Assembly (NCBI GenBank): GCA_022798155.1
Contig: JAAWLY010000062.1
Location: 1-12,337, forward strand
Length of the DNA stretch: 12,337 bases
Origin: Lawsonibacter sp.
Lineage (GTDB): Bacteria; Bacillota; Clostridia; Oscillospirales; Oscillospiraceae
Direction: 5' to 3'
The notes below the pieces were generated by a model. It saw only the letters and a program-made list of their open reading frames with translations. It had not been told where the DNA came from and did no database searches. Position numbers and translations under genes: made by a program. The number at the start of each line of letters is the position of its first letter. Within the stretch, counting starts at the first letter, position 1. This document shows, piece by piece, positions 1 through 6,717 of this stretch.

Positions 1-95
1 CCACTGTCCCCGGCCTGATTCAGATCGCCCAGTTTTTTGGCGTCAGTACCGATTACCTCCTGGGCCTGACCGACAAGCGGGAAGTCAACAGGTGA
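1..95 (+). CDS. XRE-family helix-turn-helix regulator, C-terminal end (partial)
   Basis: The window opens inside a gene. Reading from base 3 gives 30 residues ending in a TGA at 93-95. They include the segment IAQFFGVSTDYLLGLTD, which is typical of the last helices of an XRE/Cro-CI type HTH domain (the 'vStdyLLG' signature). The stop lies 4 bases before the truA start, so the two genes are probably translationally coupled. The N-terminal part, including most of the recognition helix, is outside the window, so the target and any effector domain are unknown. The tail after the HTH is only about eight residues, which suggests a small single-domain regulator. The family call rests on this short signature. 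Confidence 0.7.
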   Translation, partial: TVPGLIQIAQFFGVSTDYLLGLTDKREVNR

Positions 96-99
96 GCGC

Positions 100-852
100 A
101 TGGAACGCAACATTGCTTTAAAACTGATGTACAACGGCACGGCCTACCACGGGTGGCAGGTGCAGAAGAACGCCGTCTCGGTGGCGGAGACGCTGGAAAA
201 GGCCCTGGCGGCCACGGTGGGCCACCCGGTAAAGTGCACCGGGGCGGGGCGCACCGACGCGGGGGTCCACGCGGAAACCTACGTGGCCAACTTCCACACC
301 AGCTCCCGCATCCCCCTGGACAAGCTGCCCCTGGCGGTCAACACCCGCCTGCCCGACGACATTGTGGTGGTCAGGGCCACCCAGGTGCCCGACTCCTTCA
401 ACGCCATCGGCTCCTGCCAGAAGAAGGAATACACCTACAAAATCTACAACTCCCGGCTGGGCAACCCCTTTTATGTCAACCGGGCCTGGTTCTACCCCAG
501 GCACCTGGATGAAACAATCATGGCCCGGGCGGCGGCGCAGTTTGTGGGCACCCACGACTTCCGGGCGGTGCGCTCGGTGGGGACGGAGACCAAAACCACC
601 GTGCGCACGGTGTACTGGTTCGACGTGGAGCGCGCCGGTGAGCTGATCTCCTGCCGGGTGTGCGCCAACGGCTTTCTCTACAACATGGTCCGGGCCATGG
701 TGGGCACCATCGTCTACGCCGCCGAGGGCAAGCTGGCCCCGGCGGACATCCCGGCCATTTTGGAGTCGGGCAACCGGACCCTGGCCGGGCCCACTGTCCC
801 TCCTGGGGGCCTGTATATGACAAAATTGTGGTATGAAGAGGATGTATTATAA
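100..852 (+). CDS. truA: tRNA pseudouridine(38-40) synthase TruA
   Basis: A 250-residue protein that isomerises uridine to pseudouridine at positions 38-40 in the anticodon arm of many tRNAs. It acts in the cytoplasm as a homodimer. The TruA motif GRTDAGVHA is present at residues 50-58, with D53 as the expected catalytic aspartate. The second hallmark, NGFLYNMVRAMVG, lies in the C-terminal half. The length matches bacterial TruA (about 245-270 residues). The ATG at 100 places the conserved 'ALKLMYNGTAYHGWQ' strand right at the N-terminus. An AGGTGAG at 90-96 is a weak, closely spaced ribosome binding site overlapping the stop of the upstream regulator gene, which fits coupling. The next gene starts 7 bases after the stop, so truA is probably part of an operon with the two membrane-protein genes. 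Confidence 0.97.
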   Translation: MERNIALKLMYNGTAYHGWQVQKNAVSVAETLEKALAATVGHPVKCTGAGRTDAGVHAETYVANFHTSSRIPLDKLPLAVNTRLPDDIVVVRATQVPDSFNAIGSCQKKEYTYKIYNSRLGNPFYVNRAWFYPRHLDETIMARAAAQFVGTHDFRAVRSVGTETKTTVRTVYWFDVERAGELISCRVCANGFLYNMVRAMVGTIVYAAEGKLAPADIPAILESGNRTLAGPTVPPGGLYMTKLWYEEDVL

Positions 853-859
853 GTAAGCT

Positions 860-2035
860 ATGGACGAGAAGGCACGCGCCCCCAAGCGGGTAAAAAAACC
901 GAATATTTTTGTCCGGCTGGTGGCGCTGGCGGTCACAGCGGCGCTGATTCTGGGCGCGCTGGCCCTGGTGGTCTACCGGGACCGCTTTAACCTGGACGCC
1001 GTCAAGCGCTGGATGACCTACCGCAGCCTGCCCACCAGCGCCACCGGCGAGGCCGCCCCCTTCTCCCACGCCGGGGGTGACAAGCTGGACCTGGCCTATC
1101 TGGAGGGCGGGGTGGTCACCGCCTCCACCGCAGGGGCCCACTATTACGACCTGACCGGCCAGCATCTGGCCGAGGAGGTGCTGTCCATGGAAAACCCGGT
1201 GCTCTCCGCCTCCCGCTCCACCGGGGTGGTCTACGATGTCGGCGGTCAGTCCCTGTTCGCCTTCCGCGGCGGCGGGGAGTCCTTCTCCCTCTCTCTCAGC
1301 GGCGGCGCAGACCTGCTGTCCGCCCGGCCCAACGACAGCGGCTGGCTGGCCGTCACCGCCCAGCAGAGCGGCTTTAAGGGCGCGGTCACCGTATACAACA
1401 GCCTGGGGAAGGAAATGATTCAAATCAGCCTGTCCTCCACCTTCGCGGTGGATGCCGCCATCTCCCCCAACTGCAAAACGGTGGCGGTGGTCACCATGGG
1501 CCAGGAGGGGGGCAGCTTTTTCAGCCGCCTGCTGCTCTACCGCATCAACCAGACCGAGCCCTATGCCCAGGCGGACCTGGGCAGCCTGACCGTGCTGGAC
1601 CTGGAGTATGAAAACGGGGTTCTCTGGGTGCTGGGCGAGGACCGGCTGCTGATTATCAACGCCGAGGACGCCAGTATGCAGAGTTACACCTTCGCCCCCA
1701 ACTATCTGAAGGGCTGTTCCCTCAGCGGAGACGGCTTTGCCCTGCTCCTCACCGGGCGGTACCGCTCCGGCGGGGCCACCCAGGCCACCATTGTCCACGG
1801 CGCCGACCAGTCCGCCCGGAGCATCAACCTCACCAGCCAGGTGTTGGACTACGCCGCCGCCGGGAACTACTGCGCCATCCTCTCCGGCAGCCGCCTGACC
1901 CTCCTGGACCAGGACCTGACCTCCATCGCCACCCTGGACAATCCCCAGGCCGCCCGGTATGTGGACCTGGCCGCAAACGGCTCCGCCCTGCTGGCCAACG
2001 ACCAGCAGGCCTGGATCTACATCCCCCCATCCTGA
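860..2035 (+). CDS. DUF5711-like membrane-anchored beta-propeller-type protein
   Basis: A 391-residue protein of unknown function. The N-terminus is strongly basic (KARAPKRVKKPN), followed by one hydrophobic segment at about residues 17-39 (FVRLVALAVTAALILGALALVVY). This reads as a signal anchor holding a large extracytoplasmic domain. The rest is a run of short beta-rich repeats with patterns such as 'SGGADLLSARPNDSGWLAVTA', 'AAISPNCKTVAVVT' and 'CSLSGDGFALLLTG', as in a beta-propeller. It resembles Clostridia proteins annotated as DUF5711, found next to cvpA; I name this from memory of the family. There are no cysteine pairs or catalytic motifs I can identify. The ATG at 860 is 7 bases after the truA stop, and the only purine-rich stretch (GAAGAGG, about 835-841) is rather far upstream, so translation may depend on coupling to truA. 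A role in envelope sensing or scaffolding would be a guess. Confidence 0.75.
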   Translation: MDEKARAPKRVKKPNIFVRLVALAVTAALILGALALVVYRDRFNLDAVKRWMTYRSLPTSATGEAAPFSHAGGDKLDLAYLEGGVVTASTAGAHYYDLTGQHLAEEVLSMENPVLSASRSTGVVYDVGGQSLFAFRGGGESFSLSLSGGADLLSARPNDSGWLAVTAQQSGFKGAVTVYNSLGKEMIQISLSSTFAVDAAISPNCKTVAVVTMGQEGGSFFSRLLLYRINQTEPYAQADLGSLTVLDLEYENGVLWVLGEDRLLIINAEDASMQSYTFAPNYLKGCSLSGDGFALLLTGRYRSGGATQATIVHGADQSARSINLTSQVLDYAAAGNYCAILSGSRLTLLDQDLTSIATLDNPQAARYVDLAANGSALLANDQQAWIYIPPS

Positions 2036-2054
2036 CAATCCGGAGGACTTTTTC

Positions 2055-2747
2055 ATGAATTACATCCTGTTTGACATCGCCGTTGCCGCAATTCTGCTCT
2101 TTTTCCTCTGGCGGGGCTATCGCAAGGGCCTTGTGCTCACCCTGTGCTCCCTGCTGGCCGTCTTTGTGGCACTGGTCGGTGCTTCCTTCCTCTCCAACGC
2201 TCTGGCCGGGCCGGTGGCCAAGGCGGTAGAGCCTGTGGTGGCCGAACGTATTCAGGAATCGCTCGCCGAAGCCATCCGGAGCACGGAATTTATCTCCACG
2301 GACGGCGGAGTGGCCCAGTCGCCGGAAGATGTGGCCTTGGCCGGCGTCGTCCAACATCTGAAGGAAACCGAATTGTTCCAAGGGTTTGCCGATGCGTTCC
2401 AGAAGGCGGTGGACAGCGGCGTGGCGGAGGTCACTGCCAATGCGGCCCAGTCCCTGGCCCATTTCGTGGCGGTGCAGATCGCCCGGATGGTGATTTTTGC
2501 CGTGGCTTTCTTCGCCGTGCTTATCGCCTGGTATTTTCTCAGCCATGCTCTGGACCTGGTGGCCCATCTGCCTGTGCTTTACACCGCCAACCGCTGGGGC
2601 GGCGGCATCGCCGGTCTGGTCAAGGGGGCGCTGGTGCTCTTTATTGCCGGTTGGCTGCTGAAGGACAGCCTCCCCCCAGAGGCGGTACAGCAGACAATTC
2701 TGCTGAAATTCTTCTGTACCGTCAGTCCGTTGTCATTTTTCCTGTAA
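2055..2747 (+). CDS. CvpA-family integral membrane protein
   Basis: A 230-residue membrane protein of the CvpA (colicin V production) family. The N-terminus has the family pattern: a hydrophobic helix ending in RGYRKG (residues 20-25), followed at once by a second helix (LVLTLCSLLAVFVALVGASFL). Further membrane segments lie at about 145-163 and 187-204, the last preceded by a glycine-rich GGGIAGLVKG typical of the family's C-terminal region. About 90 soluble residues separate the helix pairs, as in Firmicutes members. The start at 2055 is chosen because GGAGG at 2042-2046 sits 8 bases upstream and the family motif begins there; an open frame extends further upstream but overlaps the previous gene. 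The molecular function of the family is unsettled; E. coli CvpA is needed for colicin V export and for stress tolerance. It is probably co-transcribed with the two genes before it. Confidence 0.88.
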   Translation: MNYILFDIAVAAILLFFLWRGYRKGLVLTLCSLLAVFVALVGASFLSNALAGPVAKAVEPVVAERIQESLAEAIRSTEFISTDGGVAQSPEDVALAGVVQHLKETELFQGFADAFQKAVDSGVAEVTANAAQSLAHFVAVQIARMVIFAVAFFAVLIAWYFLSHALDLVAHLPVLYTANRWGGGIAGLVKGALVLFIAGWLLKDSLPPEAVQQTILLKFFCTVSPLSFFL

Positions 2748-2844
2748 ACCCTGTATTTCTCAGGGGCAGTGTTCATAGCCAGTTCATAATTGAGGTGTAC
2801 TATCTCCTCAAACGTGGACTTTTCCCGAAAGGAGCGTATTTACC

Positions 2845-5154
2845 ATGCAGCCTACTATGTGCAGCCGCTGCGGCAAAAATGTGGCGGTCATCTTCATTAC
2901 AAAATTAGAGGGCGGCACCTCCAAAAACGAGGGGCTGTGCCTGAAGTGCGCCCGGGAGATGGGCATCAAGCCCATCGACGACATGATGAAAAAAATGGGC
3001 ATCAGTGACGAGGACCTGGACAGCCTCACCACCGAGATGATGTCCGCCTTCGGCGGCGCCGAGGGGATCGAGGGGATGATGTCCCCCGCCAAGGAAGAGG
3101 ACGACGAGGAGGACGACGGCCGCACTGCCACCTTCCCCTTCCTCAACCAGCTCTTCGGCGGCGGCTCCTCCACCCCTGAAAAATCCTCCGAGGGGGCCGC
3201 TCCCCCCCCTGCCCGGGGCGATAAGCAGGCCAAGCCCGCCAAGCGGAAGTTTTTAGACAGCTACTGCATCTCCCTGACCCAGCGGGCCCAGGAGGGCAAG
3301 CTGGATCAGCTCATCGGCCGGGAGCGGGAGCTGGAGCGGGTGGTGCAGATTCTCAACCGCCGGCAGAAAAACAACCCCTGTCTCATCGGCGAGCCCGGCG
3401 TGGGCAAAACCGCCATCGCCGAGGGCCTGGCCCAGCGCATCGCCAACAAGGATGTGCCCTACAAGCTGCTGGAGAAGGAGGTCTATCTGCTGGACCTCAC
3501 CGCCCTGGTGGCGGGCACCCAGTTCCGGGGCCAGTTTGAAAGCCGGATGAAGGGCCTCATTGAGGAGATCAAAAAGCTGGGCAACATCATTCTGGTCATC
3601 GACGAGGTCCACACCATTGTGGGCGCCGGCGACGCCGAGGGCTCTATGAACGCCGCCAACATCCTAAAGCCCGCCCTTAGCCGGGGGGAGCTCCAGGTCA
3701 TCGGCGCCACCACCCTCAACGAGTACCGCAAGCACATCGAGAAGGACACCGCTCTGGAGCGGCGGTTCCAGCCCGTCATCGTGGAGGAGCCCTCCATTGA
3801 GGACAGCGTCAAGGTCATCGAGGGCATCGCCCCCTACTACGAATCCTTCCATCAGGTGGCCGTCTCCCCCGCCATGTGCCGGCTGGCCGTCACCATGAGC
3901 GAGCGGTATATCACCGACCGCTACCTCCCCGACAAGGCCATCGACCTCATCGACGAGGCCTGTTCCAATGTGAACCTCCACAACAAGGCCCTGGCCCGCC
4001 TGAACGCGGTGGACAAGGAGCTGGCCGACCTGGCCAAGGAGAAGGAGGTCATGATGGCCGCCGCCACCGAGGAGTCCTACAAGCGCCTGGCTGACATCAA
4101 GAGCACAGAGCTGCGCCTGGAGGAGGAGAAAAAGAGCCTGGAGGGCGAAGCCCACCCCGCCCTCACGCAGGAGCACCTGGCCAACGTCATCGAGCTTTGG
4201 ACCAACATTCCCGCCAGCCGCATCCAGGAGCAGGAGTTCCAGCGGCTGGCCAAGCTGGAGGAGCGGCTGTCCGCCCACGTCATCGGCCAGGACGAGGCGG
4301 TAAAGGCGGTGTCCGCCGCCATCCGCCGGGGCCGTGTGGGCATCTCCCCCAAGCACAAGCCGGTGTCCTTCATCTTCGTGGGCTCCACCGGCGTGGGCAA
4401 AACCGAGCTGGTCAAGCAGCTGGCCGCCGACCTGTTCGACTCCCCGGATTCCCTCATCCGGCTGGATATGTCTGAGTTTATGGAAAAGCACGCCGTCTCC
4501 CGCATCATTGGTTCCCCCCCGGGCTATGTGGGCTACGACGAGGCGGGCCAGCTCACCGAGAAAATTCGCCGCAAGCCCTACAGTGTCGTCCTCTTTGACG
4601 AGATCGAGAAGGCCCACCCCGATGTGCTGAACATCCTCCTCCAGATTCTGGACGACGGCCGGGTCACCGACGCCCACGGCCGGGTGGTCAACTTTGAGAA
4701 CACCGTCATCGTCATGACCACCAACGCCGGGAGCAACACCAAGGGGGGCGGCTCGGTGGGCTTCGGCCGCACCGCCAACGAGCAGGGCAAGGACCGGGCC
4801 ATGAAGGCGCTGAACGACTTCCTCCGCCCCGAGTTTATCAACCGCATCGACGAGATCGTCTACTTCAACCAGCTCACCGAGGACAACTTCAAGGCCATCG
4901 CCGTGCTCATGCTCAAGGAGCTGGTGGGCACCCTGGAGGAGAAGGAAATCCACTTCACTTGGGACGACACCCTGCTGGACTACCTGGTGAAGAAATCCTA
5001 TTCCGCCACCTACGGCGCCCGGAACCTGCGCAGGCTCATCCAGAAGGAGCTGGAGGACGCCATTGCCGTCCGGCTCATCGAGGGGTATCAGAGCCCGGTG
5101 TCCCAGCTGAAAGCTGTCTCCGACGGGGAGAAGCTGGAGCTGCTGGCGATGTAA
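2845..5154 (+). CDS. clpE: ClpE-like ATP-dependent Clp protease ATP-binding subunit with N-terminal zinc finger
   Basis: A 769-residue AAA+ unfoldase that should feed substrates to ClpP in the cytoplasm. Instead of the Clp_N repeats of ClpC, it starts with a four-cysteine zinc finger (C6-x2-C9, C32-x2-C35), the mark of ClpE. Residues about 75-135 form a long low-complexity linker with an acidic run (KEEDDEEDD, 83-91). AAA domain 1 has Walker A GEPGVGKT (182-189) and Walker B with D253-E254. A short coiled-coil middle region (about 385-475, rich in K/E/L) precedes AAA domain 2, with Walker A GSTGVGKT (513-520) and Walker B with D585-E586. A ClpP-docking tripeptide VGF is present at 638-640. 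B. subtilis ClpE is about 700 residues, so this one is longer, mainly in the linker. AAAGGAG at 2828-2834 supports the start. I found no CtsR-type heptamer repeat upstream and no mcsA, mcsB or ctsR gene nearby. Confidence 0.93.
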   Translation: MQPTMCSRCGKNVAVIFITKLEGGTSKNEGLCLKCAREMGIKPIDDMMKKMGISDEDLDSLTTEMMSAFGGAEGIEGMMSPAKEEDDEEDDGRTATFPFLNQLFGGGSSTPEKSSEGAAPPPARGDKQAKPAKRKFLDSYCISLTQRAQEGKLDQLIGRERELERVVQILNRRQKNNPCLIGEPGVGKTAIAEGLAQRIANKDVPYKLLEKEVYLLDLTALVAGTQFRGQFESRMKGLIEEIKKLGNIILVIDEVHTIVGAGDAEGSMNAANILKPALSRGELQVIGATTLNEYRKHIEKDTALERRFQPVIVEEPSIEDSVKVIEGIAPYYESFHQVAVSPAMCRLAVTMSERYITDRYLPDKAIDLIDEACSNVNLHNKALARLNAVDKELADLAKEKEVMMAAATEESYKRLADIKSTELRLEEEKKSLEGEAHPALTQEHLANVIELWTNIPASRIQEQEFQRLAKLEERLSAHVIGQDEAVKAVSAAIRRGRVGISPKHKPVSFIFVGSTGVGKTELVKQLAADLFDSPDSLIRLDMSEFMEKHAVSRIIGSPPGYVGYDEAGQLTEKIRRKPYSVVLFDEIEKAHPDVLNILLQILDDGRVTDAHGRVVNFENTVIVMTTNAGSNTKGGGSVGFGRTANEQGKDRAMKALNDFLRPEFINRIDEIVYFNQLTEDNFKAIAVLMLKELVGTLEEKEIHFTWDDTLLDYLVKKSYSATYGARNLRRLIQKELEDAIAVRLIEGYQSPVSQLKAVSDGEKLELLAM

Positions 5155-5161
5155 CGCCAAA

Positions 5162-5194
5162 AACAGCGGCGCATGGTTTTCATGTGCCGCTGTT
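5162..5194. terminator. Perfect-stem hairpin after clpE, terminator-like
   Basis: Bases 5162-5175 pair with 5181-5194 over 14 positions with one G-U pair, leaving a 5-base loop (GTTTT). The hairpin begins 7 bases after the clpE stop. On the + strand it is followed by TGTTGTCATAGG, which lacks a U-tract, so termination of clpE may be partial and the next gene may be reached by read-through. On the - strand the stem is followed by a run of five T, so it would work better as a terminator of antisense transcripts. It may also protect the clpE mRNA 3' end. Confidence 0.65.
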
Positions 5195-5213
5195 GTCATA
5201 GGGAGAGAGAGAC

Positions 5214-5987
5214 GTGGAAGAAGAACGGATTTTGAAGAAGGATGGGGTGCGCTTGGTGCGCAAGCGGCTGAAGGAGCTGCTGAAGCCGCTGGGCTTTCAG
5301 TCCCGCTCCACCAACCAGCTCATCCGGGGCCGGGAGCACTTTATCGACATGGTAGACCTGGACACCGCCGGCTACCATTTGACCCCCCACTATCATATCT
5401 ACTACCGCTCCGCCCCCTTTGCCCGACTGTCCGGCGACATGTACCGGATCTGGCGCGCAGCAAAGATGAACACCCCGTACTGGTCCTGTGAAATTCCCCT
5501 GGAGGGCGGCCCCTATTCCTACAAGCCGGAGCATTTTGAAGCGGTATGGAGGGATGTATCCCGCGCCCTGGAGCAATACCTTCTGCCCTATATGGAGGCC
5601 ATGACGCCGGAGAGGTTTCTCTCTTTGCTGGTTACAGATAACCGGCGCGACCAGGATTTCTTTCGCCCGGCAAATCTTGCCCGTCTGGACTCCCATTATC
5701 CCGGCTGGCCCGGTACGCCGGAGGCCGCGGTATATGGCGTTGGGATGTGGCGCATGGAAAAATTCGAGGAGGGTATTCCTTATTTGATTCTCGCGCGAAA
5801 AAACTACCGGACATGGATGGAGGATAACGAGCAAGAGGACTCCCAATTTTATCGTGCCCACATTTTGACTTTGGAACTGCTCGATCGCCTGCTCACCCCC
5901 TGGGAAAAAAAGCGCCCCGGCTGGACCGCGTCCGCCCAGCGAAAAATCGACCAGGTTGAACTCAACTGGGCCGACTATATGCGATAG
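5214..5987 (+). CDS. DUF4304-like protein of unknown function
   Basis: A 257-residue soluble protein starting at a GTG, with GGGAG at 5201-5205 spaced 8 bases upstream; the next in-frame ATG would remove the conserved-looking N-terminus. The order of elements recalls DUF4304 proteins: an N-terminal helix 'VRLVRKRLKELLKPLGF', a strand region describing a monitored property ('HFIDMVDLDTAGYHLTPHYHIYYRS'), a strand with 'YWSCEIPL', then a helix 'VSRALEQYLLPYMEAM' like the family's '...LPFFE...' segment. The C-terminal 100 residues are helical, with many charged and aromatic residues (RMEKFEEGIPYLILARKNYRTWMED), and could be a TPR-like extension. There is no signal peptide or membrane segment. The family is uncharacterised and the assignment is tentative. 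Its 3' half is less GC-rich than the flanking genes. It sits between two hairpins as a single-gene unit. Confidence 0.75.
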   Translation: MEEERILKKDGVRLVRKRLKELLKPLGFQSRSTNQLIRGREHFIDMVDLDTAGYHLTPHYHIYYRSAPFARLSGDMYRIWRAAKMNTPYWSCEIPLEGGPYSYKPEHFEAVWRDVSRALEQYLLPYMEAMTPERFLSLLVTDNRRDQDFFRPANLARLDSHYPGWPGTPEAAVYGVGMWRMEKFEEGIPYLILARKNYRTWMEDNEQEDSQFYRAHILTLELLDRLLTPWEKKRPGWTASAQRKIDQVELNWADYMR

Positions 5988-5995
5988 ACAAAGTG

Positions 5996-6028
5996 ACAGG
6001 GACGGCTGACGCCGTCCCTGTTTCTTTT
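5996..6028 (+). terminator. Rho-independent terminator, probably bidirectional
   Basis: A perfect 11-bp stem, ACAGGGACGGC (5996-6006) with GCCGTCCCTGT (6011-6021), closes a 4-base TGAC loop and runs into TTTCTTTT (6021-6028). It begins 8 bases after the stop of the DUF4304-like gene. spoVT converges from the other side and ends at 6036, so the same hairpin is well placed to end both transcripts, although the - strand side has only a weak T-rich run. Confidence 0.92.
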
Positions 6029-6035
6029 GGGAAAT

Positions 6036-6578
6036 TCAGCTCTCCATGTGCCGTCCCAGGAATCCGGCGATGGACTGGGCCAGCTTGTACTCCACCTCGC
6101 CGCCGGTGAGTTTGTCCGCCGTCCCGGCGAAGAGGACGCAGCCCAGCACGTCCCCTTCGGACAGAATAGGGGCGGCGGTGCTGAGGGAATACTTCTCGCT
6201 GTCGGCGCACAGAGGGATGGTCTCCTCCCCCGGCTTGTACTGATAGACCTGCCGGCCCTCCATCAGCCGCTCCATCTGGGGGGAGACGGCCTTCTCCGCC
6301 AGCTCCCGGCGGGGCACCCCCGCCACAGCAATGCAGCTGTCCCGGTCAGTGATCACAGTCACCTGGCCGGTGGTGCGGTTCAGCGTCTCGCACAGCTGGC
6401 CGGCGAAGTCCACCAGCCCGCCCATCAGGGAATACTTTTTAAAAATCACGCCGCCGTCCTTGTCGGTGTATATCTCCAAGGGGTCGCCCTCCCGAATACG
6501 CATGGTACGGCGGATCTCCTTAGGGATCACCACACGACCAAGGTCGTCGATGCGGCGTACAATACCAGTTGCTTTCAT
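6036..6578 (-). CDS. spoVT: Stage V sporulation protein T (SpoVT), AbrB-type regulator with GAF domain
   Basis: A 180-residue transcription factor, nearly the same length as B. subtilis SpoVT (178). In Bacillus it tunes sigma-G-dependent genes in the forespore and affects spore coat, cortex and germination properties. The first 50 residues (MKATGIVRRIDDLGRVVIPKEIRR, then MRIREGDPLEIY) are the highly conserved AbrB-like swapped-hairpin DNA-binding domain. Residues about 55-178 form the GAF-like domain that mediates tetramer formation and probably ligand sensing, ending in 'AGFLGRHMES', which resembles the Bacillus C-terminus. AGGAGG is present on the - strand at 6589-6594, 10 bases before the start. 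A forespore-type promoter lies just upstream. Its presence is strong evidence that the organism forms endospores, or descends from one that did. Confidence 0.97.
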   Translation of the reverse strand: MKATGIVRRIDDLGRVVIPKEIRRTMRIREGDPLEIYTDKDGGVIFKKYSLMGGLVDFAGQLCETLNRTTGQVTVITDRDSCIAVAGVPRRELAEKAVSPQMERLMEGRQVYQYKPGEETIPLCADSEKYSLSTAAPILSEGDVLGCVLFAGTADKLTGGEVEYKLAQSIAGFLGRHMES

Positions 6579-6616
6579 CTATCTCATGCCTCCTGCGGTT
6601 TTAGCTTTGACAGCTT

Positions 6617-6645
6617 TAGTATCCGCAGGAGCTGGCAGGATATGC
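6617..6645 (-). promoter_or_regulatory. Predicted sigma-G/sigma-F promoter of spoVT
   Basis: On the - strand the sequence GCATA (6645-6641) is followed by a 17-base spacer and GATACTA (6623-6617). The B. subtilis sigma-G/sigma-F consensus is about GYATA or GMATR, 17-18 bases, then CATnnTA, so all but one core base agree. Transcription would start near 6609, giving a leader of about 30 bases that contains the AGGAGG. Forespore control of spoVT is known in Bacillus, which supports the call. Confidence 0.72.
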
Positions 6646-6717
6646 AGAAATTTGCATGGCTTTGTTTTCCAAATTCCTGAAGTTTTTCCAGCCCGCCGGC
6701 CAGTCCAGGGCCACATC

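Noticed and set aside
518..2056. Long open frame on the - strand (512 codons) opposite the DUF5711-like gene
   Set aside because: It is a glycine/glutamine/valine-rich shadow of the + strand gene, caused by GC-rich codons, with no family resemblance.
2749..2765. CCCTG/CAGGG hairpin after cvpA as a terminator
   Set aside because: The stem is only 5 bp with a 7-base loop and no U-tract.
2748..2844. Promoter or CtsR operator upstream of clpE
   Set aside because: CATAAT (2785-2790) and TACTAT (2798-2803) resemble -10 boxes, but neither has a -35 at 16-18 bases. No GGTCAAA-type heptamer pair or CIRCE element is present.
3664..5199. Long open frame on the - strand (511 codons) opposite clpE
   Set aside because: The low-complexity L/G/H/V composition and perfect overlap with a clear AAA+ gene mark it as an antisense shadow.
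6680..6717. Terminator between the FAD oxidoreductase gene and spoVT
   Set aside because: Only short GGCC self-complementary pieces are present, and no stem is followed by a T-run on the - strand.
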